DNA of 64,000 nt from Flavobacterium pisciphilum (GCF_020905345.1 NZ_JAJJMO010000001.1:992001-1056000), one strand, 5' to 3'. Positions 44,810-54,795 are shown, counted from the first letter of the stretch. Numbers and translations are program-made. Notes: generated by a model from the letters alone, not told the origin.

Positions 44810-47005
44810 TCAGCGGGAAAAGTTTGCTTTTTCAAAATCCTCAATATGTTTTTTAAACAGCACTAAATCTCCCCTTCCTATATTGGTGTAATACAAAAAT
44901 TCATAGGCCTTAGGCTTTAAAATATTCGACTTTTTTGCAGGAAGAGATTTTATGAATCGTTCTGCATCCTTGAAAACATGTTTTCTTCTTGAAAAAACCA
45001 AAATATCCTGCGCCAGTTTAAAATACTCTTTTTTAATCTCTTTATCTGCCTTTTCGTCTAGCGGTAAAGGGGCATAAATTCTGTGCAGAAAGGTAGAACG
45101 GATGTTATAACATATGTATTCCAACCAGTTTTTGAATCTTCCTTCGCGGGCTGCTTTATCTAAACTGTTAAGGATGCTTATATAGGCCATAGTAGCATTA
45201 TCTACCTCGACCGGTATATAAGTTGAAGTAACTGATCTTGACCCGCACTGCAGAAAAGCATTAGCAATTGGGTTAAACGTACCATAGGTAGGTGCAGTCC
45301 CGCAGGCTGAAAGAAATACCAAAGGAACAGATATGCCATTTTCAACAATAAACTCATAAGTCAGGTCATCACTGCCCATCTGCAAATAGGTGTCTTTCAT
45401 TTCTTCATTTACTCTACCATGAGTATCTATAATCAAAAAATCTGGATTATGTTTTTTTAGTACCCGCATAAAATCTGCATTCGATATGCAGGTCTCCACA
45501 ATAAAATTGTGTTCATCTGCCATCTCAAATAATACAGTATGCCACTTTATAAAATCATCGTCGTCTGTACCCAGTACTATTAATGTTTTCGAAATGATGT
45601 CTTCAGAGATTCGAAAATCCAGCATGGAATTAATCGCAAATGATACCAGATGGTTATTAAAACTTGTTTCTGGGATTCGGGTAATATCATGAGTGAAGGA
45701 TAATGGGACATTATCTAACCGCAGCCATTCAAATGGGAGGTCCGTGACTGAAATGATTTGTGAATTCCTACCCACCAAATAGCTGCTGAATTCAGTACTG
45801 AATACCGATTCCGAAATACAGCTTCCTATCCTGGCCAAAGTATCGCTTAGTTTCAGCTGCGCCTTTAATGTTGCAAATTTATGAAAATGCTTTGGTGCTA
45901 TAAAAGATAAATCCCTGTAAAGGGTCTTTCCTTTTATAGGCAGCCTAACGTATGGCATCAAATTGAAACTAGCAAGAAGAAAACACGTACTGTCCAAAAA
46001 TTTCATTCTATCCTGCATTATCTTCCCCCCTGCACTGTACAGTACTCTGTTTTCAGCGCTATCAATAGCTGTACTGACATAATTGGATGACTGTTCAACC
46101 CGAAGCGCGGACATAATCTTTTTAAATATAGGGTCGGTTTTATCTGAGTAAAAATCCTCAATATCGGGATTATGGAAAGGAAAACAGAAAAAAATTGGAT
46201 TAAGCTGACCCCGCTGTTGTTCAAAATTTTGAAATAACTTAAGTCTGGAAAACAGCTTGTCAAAAGCCTTAAGCTGATCAATAAACAAATTTAAGCGCTC
46301 AAAAGTATCTTGGTTTTTAATGGCATGGCGGCTAATATCTGTAAGCTCTTCACTTGTCACCTCATCTGGAGTTCCAAAATTTCCTAAGTAATTGTTGTAA
46401 GTGAGGAAATTTGTTTTGGCGGGAAGAAAGTTGCTGTGGTATTTTAACTCATTCTGCTCATAATCAGTAGATAAAAACACTCTCGGGTACTCATGTATTA
46501 TATTGAAATGACTGTAAATTTCTTCATCTTGGGTAAGTTCGCAAAGCAGATTAAATATGCACGCCTTATTAGAGGATTCATCAAACTCTAAATTTAAAAA
46601 ATAAATAAATTTAAAGTTTAAGTGCTTAATAATGGCTTTAAATTCCATGTCTTCCGGCCTGTTCTCCTCGAACAGTACAATAACCAATTGCTTTGTTTCT
46701 TCAAGCAGCTTCAATATTAATTGTTGATCGGATCTTTTATAAAACGCAACGGTATAAGGATTGTAGTTTAAGTAATTAACCTCGGATATGGCATACAACT
46801 CTGGATCATACAGCTGATAAAGGTTTTTGGGCAAAAATTTTAAATAATCAATAGAATTAAAGTTAACATTTCTCAGCGGGACAAATGGCAGTTCTAATTC
46901 ATATTCATCAATCAATACAATGTAAAGGATGTTGGTGGGTTCTATATTCCTAATTCTCATTATAAAATCTATATTATTACTCTGATTACCAACTTTAACA
47001 AACAT
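44810..47005 (-). CDS. CHAT-domain (caspase-like) protease
   Basis: 731 aa, no signal peptide or membrane segment. Residues ~440-640 form the CHAT domain: TLIVLGTDDDDFIKWH, DFLIIDTHGRVN with catalytic H529, PLVFLSACGTAPTYG with catalytic C568, then NAFLQCGSRSVTSTYIPVE. The spacing of His and Cys (39 residues) fits the caspase-HetF-TPR family. The N-terminal ~430 residues match nothing I know and may be the sensor. The last ~90 residues are helical. CHAT proteases act in bacterial defence and programmed death by cutting partner proteins. It heads an operon with three small genes and lies next to Gabija. Specific trigger and substrate unknown. Confidence 0.85.
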   Translation of the reverse strand: MFVKVGNQSNNIDFIMRIRNIEPTNILYIVLIDEYELELPFVPLRNVNFNSIDYLKFLPKNLYQLYDPELYAISEVNYLNYNPYTVAFYKRSDQQLILKLLEETKQLVIVLFEENRPEDMEFKAIIKHLNFKFIYFLNLEFDESSNKACIFNLLCELTQDEEIYSHFNIIHEYPRVFLSTDYEQNELKYHSNFLPAKTNFLTYNNYLGNFGTPDEVTSEELTDISRHAIKNQDTFERLNLFIDQLKAFDKLFSRLKLFQNFEQQRGQLNPIFFCFPFHNPDIEDFYSDKTDPIFKKIMSALRVEQSSNYVSTAIDSAENRVLYSAGGKIMQDRMKFLDSTCFLLASFNLMPYVRLPIKGKTLYRDLSFIAPKHFHKFATLKAQLKLSDTLARIGSCISESVFSTEFSSYLVGRNSQIISVTDLPFEWLRLDNVPLSFTHDITRIPETSFNNHLVSFAINSMLDFRISEDIISKTLIVLGTDDDDFIKWHTVLFEMADEHNFIVETCISNADFMRVLKKHNPDFLIIDTHGRVNEEMKDTYLQMGSDDLTYEFIVENGISVPLVFLSACGTAPTYGTFNPIANAFLQCGSRSVTSTYIPVEVDNATMAYISILNSLDKAAREGRFKNWLEYICYNIRSTFLHRIYAPLPLDEKADKEIKKEYFKLAQDILVFSRRKHVFKDAERFIKSLPAKKSNILKPKAYEFLYYTNIGRGDLVLFKKHIEDFEKANFSR

Positions 47006-47533
47006 AAAACAGAATAATAATGTAAGTCATTGGCCTAAATGTTCGCCAATATAATTAATTACCAAACTAGCTAAATAGGTAGAATTACCTGTTTTATAAT
47101 TATTTTTCAAATATTCTTAAGCATATTTATGCACTTTTTTGTGACTAAATCTAGACAAATCAACACTCTACAAAAAACAAATAACTCAATATCAACAATT
47201 TGTTAAACTAAATTCGAATATCTAATAAAAACTAAAAATAACTTCATGGAAATTTAAAGAAATTTCCAAATTAAATAGTGAAGGGAAACATCAATGGGAA
47301 CATAACCAAGATTAGATTGAAAATCAGGTAATTATACGCATACAAATTTCAATCCTCTATAGTATATTTGAAAATACACTTTACAGTATAAATATACTTA
47401 TCTTAATACAAAAATAAAACATTTTTGAAACACGCAGTTTTATAAATGCCTACGTGTAAAATTAGGCACACAAAGTTAAAAAACAGGTTATCATCATAAA
47501 ATCAATTTATTACAGATTAATAATTTACAATCT
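47006..47533. other. Divergent control region between the CHAT operon and the envelope operon
   Basis: 528 bp, AT-rich. A perfect inverted repeat GGAAATTT-AAAG-AAATTTCC lies at 47248-47267, roughly midway and usable as an operator for both operons. A second, weaker symmetry, ACACG...CGTGT, spans about 47432-47458. No open frame of note. Confidence 0.5.
47248..47267. promoter_or_regulatory. Perfect 8-bp inverted repeat, candidate shared operator
   Basis: Arms GGAAATTT and AAATTTCC separated by AAAG. About 243 nt from the CHAT start and 267 nt from the start of the envelope operon. No regulator gene is present nearby, so the binding protein is unknown. Confidence 0.4.
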
Positions 47534-49174
47534 ATGATCAAAACTTTAAATTATCTCTTGTTTCTCTTTGCTTTTATGATTAGTTCAATAAGTGCGCAGA
47601 CACCTGTAGCTGGACAGGCACCACAAAGTACTGCTACAGCCCAGCCTCCTGTTAAAAAAGTAGTCACGCATTATGGACCAATTGTTACCAATTCTTCAGT
47701 AAATCTAACAGTCAATATTGGTGATGTAGGATTTACGGGAAGTCTTCCTTTTGACGAAGCTTTCACTATAAATATTCCCGTCAATGAATCAGTACTCAAT
47801 GTCGATATTTGGTACCGATCAAAACCAAAACCAATCAATATAAACCCACCCACAGATACTGACGGCGAAAACGGCTGGCATAAATTATCTGGGTATCCAC
47901 TGGGCAATTCGGTCAATTATCAATTTGCGGTACCTGCATTAAGGCCAAATAAATACTATCAATTTTATTTCAAATATAAAAGAAAACCTGACGCGCTTGA
48001 CAAAGCCTTTTTGACAACTTTTACAAAAGAAACTATAATCCCGGAGCTAAACAATAAAGCTATTGCTACAATACACAGAAGGCTAAATTTTGAATTTACC
48101 AACGGTGAAGTTTCGACAATGATTGAAGCTATTAAAACCAAAATCAGGAAGTATGTTGCGGATAAAGACAAAGGCTTGACAGTTGATTTTTCGATGATTA
48201 ACGATAGACAGTATCAAAACCTGTTCAATTCGCTAAAGAATATAAGTAATGCATTTGAGACCAGTGAAGTTTACAAGAGAACAATTAACTCCAATACTGC
48301 ATCTTTTACAACTACTCATCAGAATTTTAGAGCCTATAGAAACACTTATAACGCTTCAGGACAAACAGAGGAGATTCATTCTAATGTTGAGCATATGGAT
48401 AATATATTATTAGCTTTACAGGCATTTCTTTCTCCTCCATTTAATGCGACAACACCTGGCCCTGTACTGAACTACACTGATAATTGTCAGTTTATTTTAC
48501 AACAACTGGAAATGATTAAAATAGATGGGGATCCAGCTTATATGAGCTTGAAAGATACAGTTATTGGTTTTGTAAAATCAAACATGACCAAGATTGCATT
48601 TTACTATCAGTCACTTAATGATGCATCCGATATAACCAATGCCCAGTCTAATAGTTTTGTAGAGATTGTAGTATCTAATTTATCTAATAATATCGTTATT
48701 GATGGTACAACAATTTCGGGGGATTTTGACACTTCAGCAAGTTATTACATAAGTGGTGACTTAGGTGTTGCTGCAATACCTCAGTTTTCTAAAATTGTAC
48801 CTTATTTTGGCACTAATATCTATTTTAGGCCTGTCAACAAAAATATTACACTCGCCGGTTCGGAAGATGATTTTTTTTGGGACGGTTTCGGAAGGCGCTT
48901 TTCACTAATGTTTGGTATTTCAATCTCATCGATAGCAAAAACAAATTATAGAACAGACCTTTTCGGAGGCAATTTTAATTTGGTCACCGGTGCGGGCTTT
49001 AGAATTACTGATTATTTTAGACTTAACGCTGGAGCACTGTGGTATCAGAAACTAAACGAGAACCCGCTCAATAGTAACAGTAATATTCAGCCTGCTTTTT
49101 TTGTATCCTTTTCAATAGACCTTGATGTAAAAACTGCTTTAGATAATCTATTCCCTACCCGTAAAGCTCCTTAA
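47534..49174 (+). CDS. Secreted protein with predicted outer-membrane beta-barrel end
   Basis: 546 aa. Signal peptide MIKTLNYLLFLFAFMISSIS to SAQ. The first ~130 mature residues look like an Ig/fibronectin-type beta domain (VNLTVNIGDVGFTGSLPFDE, YYQFYFKYKRKPD). Residues ~190-390 are helical (QNLFNSLKNISNAF, EEIHSNVEHMDNILLALQAF). The last ~140 residues have alternating strands typical of an outer-membrane barrel (FSKIVPYFGTNIYFRPVN, FGRRFSLMFGISISS, YFRLNAGALWYQKLN, PAFFVSFSIDLDVKTALD). First gene of a three-gene operon divergent from CHAT. Function unknown; an envelope anchor for its operon partners is inferred. Confidence 0.65.
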   Translation: MIKTLNYLLFLFAFMISSISAQTPVAGQAPQSTATAQPPVKKVVTHYGPIVTNSSVNLTVNIGDVGFTGSLPFDEAFTINIPVNESVLNVDIWYRSKPKPININPPTDTDGENGWHKLSGYPLGNSVNYQFAVPALRPNKYYQFYFKYKRKPDALDKAFLTTFTKETIIPELNNKAIATIHRRLNFEFTNGEVSTMIEAIKTKIRKYVADKDKGLTVDFSMINDRQYQNLFNSLKNISNAFETSEVYKRTINSNTASFTTTHQNFRAYRNTYNASGQTEEIHSNVEHMDNILLALQAFLSPPFNATTPGPVLNYTDNCQFILQQLEMIKIDGDPAYMSLKDTVIGFVKSNMTKIAFYYQSLNDASDITNAQSNSFVEIVVSNLSNNIVIDGTTISGDFDTSASYYISGDLGVAAIPQFSKIVPYFGTNIYFRPVNKNITLAGSEDDFFWDGFGRRFSLMFGISISSIAKTNYRTDLFGGNFNLVTGAGFRITDYFRLNAGALWYQKLNENPLNSNSNIQPAFFVSFSIDLDVKTALDNLFPTRKAP

Positions 49175-49185
49175 ACTCAATCAAT

Positions 49186-49539
49186 ATGTCATATATAGAA
49201 CTAAGTAAAATTACAGCAAACCCTGAGACTATTATTGCACCTTCACTAGTAAGGTTAGAATTTAGCCTTAGCGCAGATAAGGGAACTCCTGTCATAATCT
49301 ATTATCAATTAAATACCGATAATAATATTTATTTCCAACTAAGCAATGGTTCTTTAGTAAAAGAAATCGTTAAGCAGATAACTATGCCAGCTGCAACAAA
49401 GCCATTTGCAGACAGCGTTTTGCTTAAGAAAATTGATGTTTCACCAGCGCAAGATCATGCTTACTGCTTTATTTACGTCCAGGCTGTGAATAAATTGAAT
49501 GAGTTAAGCGATATTAAACATTGCATGGTGAATTTATGA
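49186..49539 (+). CDS. Small beta-sandwich-like protein in the envelope operon, 117 aa
   Basis: Begins 11 nt after the barrel protein and overlaps the lipoprotein start by ATGA (49536-49539). No signal peptide. Sequence LVRLEFSLSADKGTPVIIYY, then DHAYCFIYVQAVNKLNE suggests a single Ig-like or fibronectin-like fold. Strict coupling on both sides indicates a shared role with its neighbours, although without a signal it should stay in the cytoplasm unless exported differently. Confidence 0.65.
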   Translation: MSYIELSKITANPETIIAPSLVRLEFSLSADKGTPVIIYYQLNTDNNIYFQLSNGSLVKEIVKQITMPAATKPFADSVLLKKIDVSPAQDHAYCFIYVQAVNKLNELSDIKHCMVNL

Positions 49540-50798
49540 AAACAAAAAAAATAATTGGCCTAATACTAGGGATAGTCATAGCCTTCAATTCTTGTTCTGC
49601 AGAAGATCAGTTAGATTTTACCGATGTAATTAAATTTGAGCATTTAGAGCAGGAGAACCTAATTGCGGATGGTGTCGCAACTCTTCCAATTACAGTAAAA
49701 ATTAAAGATGGCGCAGATCCCGACAAAAGAACTGTAATATTTACTACGGATTTGGGGGTTTTTACAAATAATGCCACAACAATTACCTTAGTAGCAGATG
49801 CAAATAATACAGCAACAGCTTACCTTAAGAGTGCTGCACAAGGTACAGCTACGATTAAAGCGAATGTTTCAACATTTAATATCACAAAAACAATAATTTG
49901 TACCTATTCAAATACGCTAACTTTTACAAATGCAGCAAATGAGAACCTTATTGCTGATAATTATTCCGCCTTAAATATTACAGGGCATATCAATCCTGCT
50001 ACAGAATCAGATAAACGTTTGATAGTTTTTACAACAGACCTTGGAACTTTTACCAACAATACTAATACAATCTCCATAGCTGCTGATTCTAACGGAAACG
50101 CAAGCACATATCTTAAAGGTAATATAGTCGGTGGAGCGACTGTCAAAATTGCTAATCAAAATCAATCGGTAACGAAAAATGTTATTTTTACGTCACCTGA
50201 TGCAAATACTATTTTTACTTTCGGAATAGTTAATCACAACATTCCTGTTGACGGCGTTAGTTTTATTAAAATACCTATTCAAGTCAATACCAATCTGCCT
50301 GTAGGAAATCGTTCAGTTGCTTTCACAACTGATTTTGGATCGTTCACGACAGGGAATGCAACAATTCCTGCAGACCCTTCGGGCAATCTTGCTGCTTATT
50401 TAAAAAGCTCGGTTGCTGGATCAGCTCATATAGCTGCTACCTGTAACTCAATTACTCGTTACCTTACCGTCAATTTTGTGCCTGCTATACCCGATTTTAT
50501 ATTATTATCAGCGAACGGCACCCTTGAAAACGGAAGTAATCATAATCTCTCCATTTTAATTTCAGCGAAACGTAATATAGGTATTCCTACACCAGGATTT
50601 GGGTTTGTTTATAGTGCAATCGATAGTAACGGAAGCAGTATAGGCTCTTTTACAAATGGGTCGTTGAGTAATCAAACCGGTGAAGCTGCTGTAGTTTACA
50701 CTGCTGGAAATACTTCCTATACTGGAAATGTAACCATTATTGTAGCGCTTAAAGATCATCCACATATTTCAACAAGTGTTAATGTGCTGATAAATTAA
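49536..50798 (+). CDS. Surface lipoprotein with four Ig-like (invasin/BIg-type) repeats
   Basis: 420 aa from ATG 49536; the longer in-frame start at 49521 lies inside the upstream gene. Lipobox GIVIAFNSCSAED with C20. Four ~90-residue repeats follow, each with a signature such as VIFTTDLGVFTNN, VFTTDLGTFTNN, VAFTTDFGSFTTG and, diverged, SSIGSFTNGSLSN, then a TAYLKS or VVYTAG strand. This is the pattern of Big_1/invasin-like domains that build rods on the cell surface. Stop overlap ATGA with the 117-aa gene. Role: likely adhesion or a scaffold exposed outside, inferred. Confidence 0.75.
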   Translation: MKTKKIIGLILGIVIAFNSCSAEDQLDFTDVIKFEHLEQENLIADGVATLPITVKIKDGADPDKRTVIFTTDLGVFTNNATTITLVADANNTATAYLKSAAQGTATIKANVSTFNITKTIICTYSNTLTFTNAANENLIADNYSALNITGHINPATESDKRLIVFTTDLGTFTNNTNTISIAADSNGNASTYLKGNIVGGATVKIANQNQSVTKNVIFTSPDANTIFTFGIVNHNIPVDGVSFIKIPIQVNTNLPVGNRSVAFTTDFGSFTTGNATIPADPSGNLAAYLKSSVAGSAHIAATCNSITRYLTVNFVPAIPDFILLSANGTLENGSNHNLSILISAKRNIGIPTPGFGFVYSAIDSNGSSIGSFTNGSLSNQTGEAAVVYTAGNTSYTGNVTIIVALKDHPHISTSVNVLIN

Positions 50799-50898
50799 AT
50801 ACTTTTTGGGTTAATTTTCAGATTAATGATGCAAGTCGAATCATAATTGATTTATGTCATTTAAAAAACACATAGTAAAAGAACTGTTAATTAAAAGG

Positions 50899-52548
50899 TT
50901 ATTTTTTTGATTTCCAACGTAGTTCTTCAATTCCATTTATAGACATGAACTCTGAATCGCAAGCTTTTTTAAGCTGGTATTCATGATTCGTTCTTTGTGT
51001 TGAATTAAGTAAGATGCAAGCTTTAATCGCCCTAGTTAACCCTACATAGTGCAGATTCAAATCTTGAATATAATTAGGATAAACGGGATTATCAAAATCA
51101 TTATTTTGTCTAGGTTTCTTAGATGGCAATATCCATTCATAGAGATCAAGATGGATGACAAGTTCAAATTCCAAGCCTTTAGATTTATGCAATGTCATAA
51201 TATTTATCTCATTTTCATTTGCTGGCTTATATGAATTTAATTCCTCTGAATTATTGAGTGTTTTTTCAAGAAGATCAATTGACTCCTGATTTTTCAGTGA
51301 TGGAGAAATAATTTCAGCAATTTCAACAAAGACATTTCTAAGATATTTAAAATTTATTTTGTCCTTTGAGGTTAGTTCTTGAATTTGTTTTTTGCAATTT
51401 TTTAATTTTAGAAGATCACTTTTACAAAATCTATTATAGGTTGTAAAAACTTCAATCACATCAATAAAAGTGTATTCTTTATGAAAAATATAATGTAACA
51501 GTTTAGAAAATATTATAGACCAAATATTTAAATTAGAATCTAATTCATTTGTTATGAAAAATCTATTTTCCGTCTTAAGAGTATCCCGAATTATATTTGC
51601 CGTACGGCCATTTCTAACTAAAACAGCTATTTGATTATTTCTATCTAATGAAAATATTTTTTTTAGCTTTATAATATTCTCATCAATATATTTAGCTATT
51701 GAAGATTCATCTCCATTTATTTTTTGGCTAAAAACTTTTGATTCAACATCTGGAATTAATTCAGTTTTACTGTTCAATAAATAATTAGAGTAATTAATTA
51801 TTGAGGAATGGCACCGGTGATTTTTGTCTAACTTAAAATATTTAAAATTTTCATTTTTTGAAAGTTCGTCAAGAAATTTTGAATCTTTAAAAGAAAAAGC
51901 GAAAATTGATTGATTTAAATCTCCAACCGCTATTCCCCGTATTCCTAAATTATTTATCTTCAGAAATATTTCATGCTGATTATTTCCAGAATCCTGATAT
52001 TCATCTATATAAATGTAGCGGTATTTAGATTTAAGATACTTTTGGCACGCTAATGAATTATTTAAAATATAATTTGACAAAAGCCCAATAGTTTCAATTA
52101 GAATTATTCCTTGCAAAAAAAAAGAGATTAAAATATCTGATCTAGCTTCACTTAATTCTTCAATAGATATATTTCTATCTATCCATTCTAAGTCTTTAAC
52201 TTCAAAATCTTCCAATGATGAACCTTTGATAATCTTTATTTCATTTCTAGGAATACCAAACATCAATTTACCAAAAGGAATCAATATTTCAGATATATTG
52301 AATTTATCTATTGTACCAAAAAATGACGATTTAGGATCTTCTCCATTTGATAAACTCCTGTTTTTTAATTCGTTACTTGCTTTGTTTGTATATGATATCG
52401 CTATAATGCCTTCATGATTTTTTAAATGAACTAGATTCCTCTTAATTTTTTGTGATACAACAAATGTTTTGCCACTACCAGGTGCAGCAATAACCACTGA
52501 GTTTCCATCATAATCTATGATGATTTTTTGTTGTTCAGTTGGCTCCAT
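50899..52548 (-). CDS. gajB: Gabija protein GajB (UvrD-like helicase)
   Basis: 549 aa superfamily 1 helicase. Walker A AAPGSGKTF (K27), DEYQD box in YIYIDEYQDSGNN near residue 187, motif III VGDLNQSIFAF, motif V/VI LHKSKGLEFELVIHLDLY and YVGLTRAI. It follows gajA with a one-base overlap at 52548, the arrangement of Gabija. In Gabija, GajB associates with the GajA tetramer and acts with it against phage by nucleic acid cleavage and nucleotide depletion. Somewhat longer than the type example. Its stop is 100 nt from the convergent Ig-lipoprotein gene. Confidence 0.88.
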   Translation of the reverse strand: MEPTEQQKIIIDYDGNSVVIAAPGSGKTFVVSQKIKRNLVHLKNHEGIIAISYTNKASNELKNRSLSNGEDPKSSFFGTIDKFNISEILIPFGKLMFGIPRNEIKIIKGSSLEDFEVKDLEWIDRNISIEELSEARSDILISFFLQGIILIETIGLLSNYILNNSLACQKYLKSKYRYIYIDEYQDSGNNQHEIFLKINNLGIRGIAVGDLNQSIFAFSFKDSKFLDELSKNENFKYFKLDKNHRCHSSIINYSNYLLNSKTELIPDVESKVFSQKINGDESSIAKYIDENIIKLKKIFSLDRNNQIAVLVRNGRTANIIRDTLKTENRFFITNELDSNLNIWSIIFSKLLHYIFHKEYTFIDVIEVFTTYNRFCKSDLLKLKNCKKQIQELTSKDKINFKYLRNVFVEIAEIISPSLKNQESIDLLEKTLNNSEELNSYKPANENEINIMTLHKSKGLEFELVIHLDLYEWILPSKKPRQNNDFDNPVYPNYIQDLNLHYVGLTRAIKACILLNSTQRTNHEYQLKKACDSEFMSINGIEELRWKSKK

Positions 52549-54287
52549 TATTCAGATACCAATTCAACACATCTTAATAGGGGTTTCGCTATCAAATCAT
52601 TCTTTAGCTTTCTTAAAGTATCTTTATTTGTTCTTAAAAATTTATACATCATTATTGCTTTTCGTTTTTGCATTTTTGATACTACAGTAACAACGTTGTC
52701 TTCTCTATAAAACTTTTTTAAGTCTTCTGATATTGGGCTATTTATTAAGTCATTTTCTAAATCAATAGTTGATAAATACATATCATACAATTTTAGCTCT
52801 TTGATGATATTTTGTGCTGAATCAATGTTATTTTTTTGAGGATCGCGTGTCACTTCCCATGTTACATTAGGGAGGTGTTCATCTAAGATACGTTTAGTAT
52901 TCCCGTCAGAAAAATCTAAAATTGACAAGCATCTGTGAATCCCTGCAAATCTCCATCTCTCTTTGTTTGGGACTTTAAAGATATCATTATCTGTTCTCAA
53001 AACCCAATCAATATTTAGTGAATTTAGAATATCTACGTATGTTTTAAAGCCTATTCCATCTACCATTAAAATACTAATATTTAATCTATCAAGATCTATA
53101 TCCAATTGTTTAGCTAGCGTCTTGTATAGAATTTCCTCAGATGGACCTTCAACTAACAATATAACATTTGCAAAAAATGCTTCAGCAGGAATTATACTCA
53201 TTCTATATCCAAAATCTTGAAAAGCATCATCAATAATTTCTGAACAACCATTCGATGCAGCTTTCGTATTATTACCTTTATTATATAATCTAATAATAGA
53301 ATTTGGACTAAACTCAGAAGCTATTTGCGGGGAATGGGTCGTTATAAAAACTTGACCAAAAATTTCCTCATTTAGATAATCAGCTAATTTGCGTTGCTGG
53401 TGTGGATGTAAATGTGCTTCTGGTTCTTCAATGCAAAAAATTGTAACCTCGGACAGGTTTTCTTCGCGCAATTGATTTCTAGATGCCCAAAGTGATAAAT
53501 AAATTTGATTTAAACGTCCATCACCACCAATTAGAACAGATTGTTCTCCTGATTTTGCAGAGATAGATACATTATTTATAAAATTGTCGAGACTTGAGGT
53601 TACAGAATCAAATACTACGGATTGCTGATTATGATGTAATGAAAGTTTTGAGAGTTCTTCATTGATAGTTGTTGTTGCATTTTTTATAAAATTTAATTTT
53701 GGAATGTTAGAATCAATATTTTCTAAGTTTTGTTCAACTTTGAGGTATAATAAATTATCAAATTCTATTTCCTCATGTGACCGATTTTCTTTCGCAATTT
53801 GAAATAAATATGCCTTTTCTTTATTAATATATTTTGTTAAATCCCTTCTACTACCTATATATTTAAGATTTAATACTTTTCTGTAATATCGATCTTCAAT
53901 TTCTTCTAATTTTTTAGTAGAAGATCCTGCATAGAGTTTATAACTTTTTGTTTTTGTTTTTTCATCTCTAAATGCTTCATATCTCAAATAAAAAATATCA
54001 TCATCGCTAATTTTTCCTTTAAGTTTCGATACAATACAATCATCTGTAACATCCTGAAATTTTAAAGTTATCCTAAAATTGTTAGTTTCTTCGAAAGCGT
54101 AAAAATCACTATCATTTGGCTCTATATCATAATCTGAAAGACTTCTATCCAGTAATAATCTCACAGCCCAAATTAAATTAGTTTTTCCAACATCATTGGC
54201 TCCGATTATTAAAGATTTTTCATTGAAGTTTATTGTAGAATTTTTAAAGTTCCGAAATCCTATTAATTTGATTTGTGACAGAATCAT
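52548..54287 (-). CDS. gajA: Gabija protein GajA (OLD-family ATPase/TOPRIM nuclease)
   Basis: 579 aa, the normal size for GajA. N-terminal ABC-type ATPase with IKLIGFRNFK and Walker A GANDVGKTN (K35), ABC/Walker B IFCIEEPEAHLHPHQQRKL, switch THSPQIAS. C-terminal TOPRIM with ILLVEGPSEE (E380), VDGIGFKTY and LRTDNDIF acidic clusters. OLD-like nuclease paired with a UvrD-like gene directly downstream identifies Gabija. First gene of the pair, with ~1.2 kb of gene-free DNA upstream. Confidence 0.9.
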   Translation of the reverse strand: MILSQIKLIGFRNFKNSTINFNEKSLIIGANDVGKTNLIWAVRLLLDRSLSDYDIEPNDSDFYAFEETNNFRITLKFQDVTDDCIVSKLKGKISDDDIFYLRYEAFRDEKTKTKSYKLYAGSSTKKLEEIEDRYYRKVLNLKYIGSRRDLTKYINKEKAYLFQIAKENRSHEEIEFDNLLYLKVEQNLENIDSNIPKLNFIKNATTTINEELSKLSLHHNQQSVVFDSVTSSLDNFINNVSISAKSGEQSVLIGGDGRLNQIYLSLWASRNQLREENLSEVTIFCIEEPEAHLHPHQQRKLADYLNEEIFGQVFITTHSPQIASEFSPNSIIRLYNKGNNTKAASNGCSEIIDDAFQDFGYRMSIIPAEAFFANVILLVEGPSEEILYKTLAKQLDIDLDRLNISILMVDGIGFKTYVDILNSLNIDWVLRTDNDIFKVPNKERWRFAGIHRCLSILDFSDGNTKRILDEHLPNVTWEVTRDPQKNNIDSAQNIIKELKLYDMYLSTIDLENDLINSPISEDLKKFYREDNVVTVVSKMQKRKAIMMYKFLRTNKDTLRKLKNDLIAKPLLRCVELVSE

Positions 54288-54795
54288 TTATAAATTAAAT
54301 TAAATTGTTATAATAGTAATAGTTTGCTTGCTATAGCAAAACAATATATTTGTATAAATTAGGTCTGTAATAGATAATTTGGAAGTTATTTTAATATTAA
54401 TAACCAAATTTACAAAATGATTCTCTAACTACTTTACGGTTTCCCATAATCAGATTATTATTACTTATAAAATAATTCTTTTAATTTAGACATGTCAACA
54501 GTATAAATACCTGTTTTAATTTTTTTTAGATAGATACGATTTATTTTCTTATTTCTTAAAAATAAAATAAGTCTATTTTTCTATATGTTTTAATAATTTC
54601 TCGTTTTATTACTGGAGTGGATACCTTTTTACCACAAAAACTTAAGGCGTTTTTTAACGAATATATCCAGTCTAAAATTTTGATGATTCTTTATTCGCAA
54701 AAGAACAAACGAGGTTAGAATTAAAAAAAAGCAAATTAATTCCTGACTGCCAGACTAATAACAATACGGCATTTGATATTTTTATTAAAAAAAAA

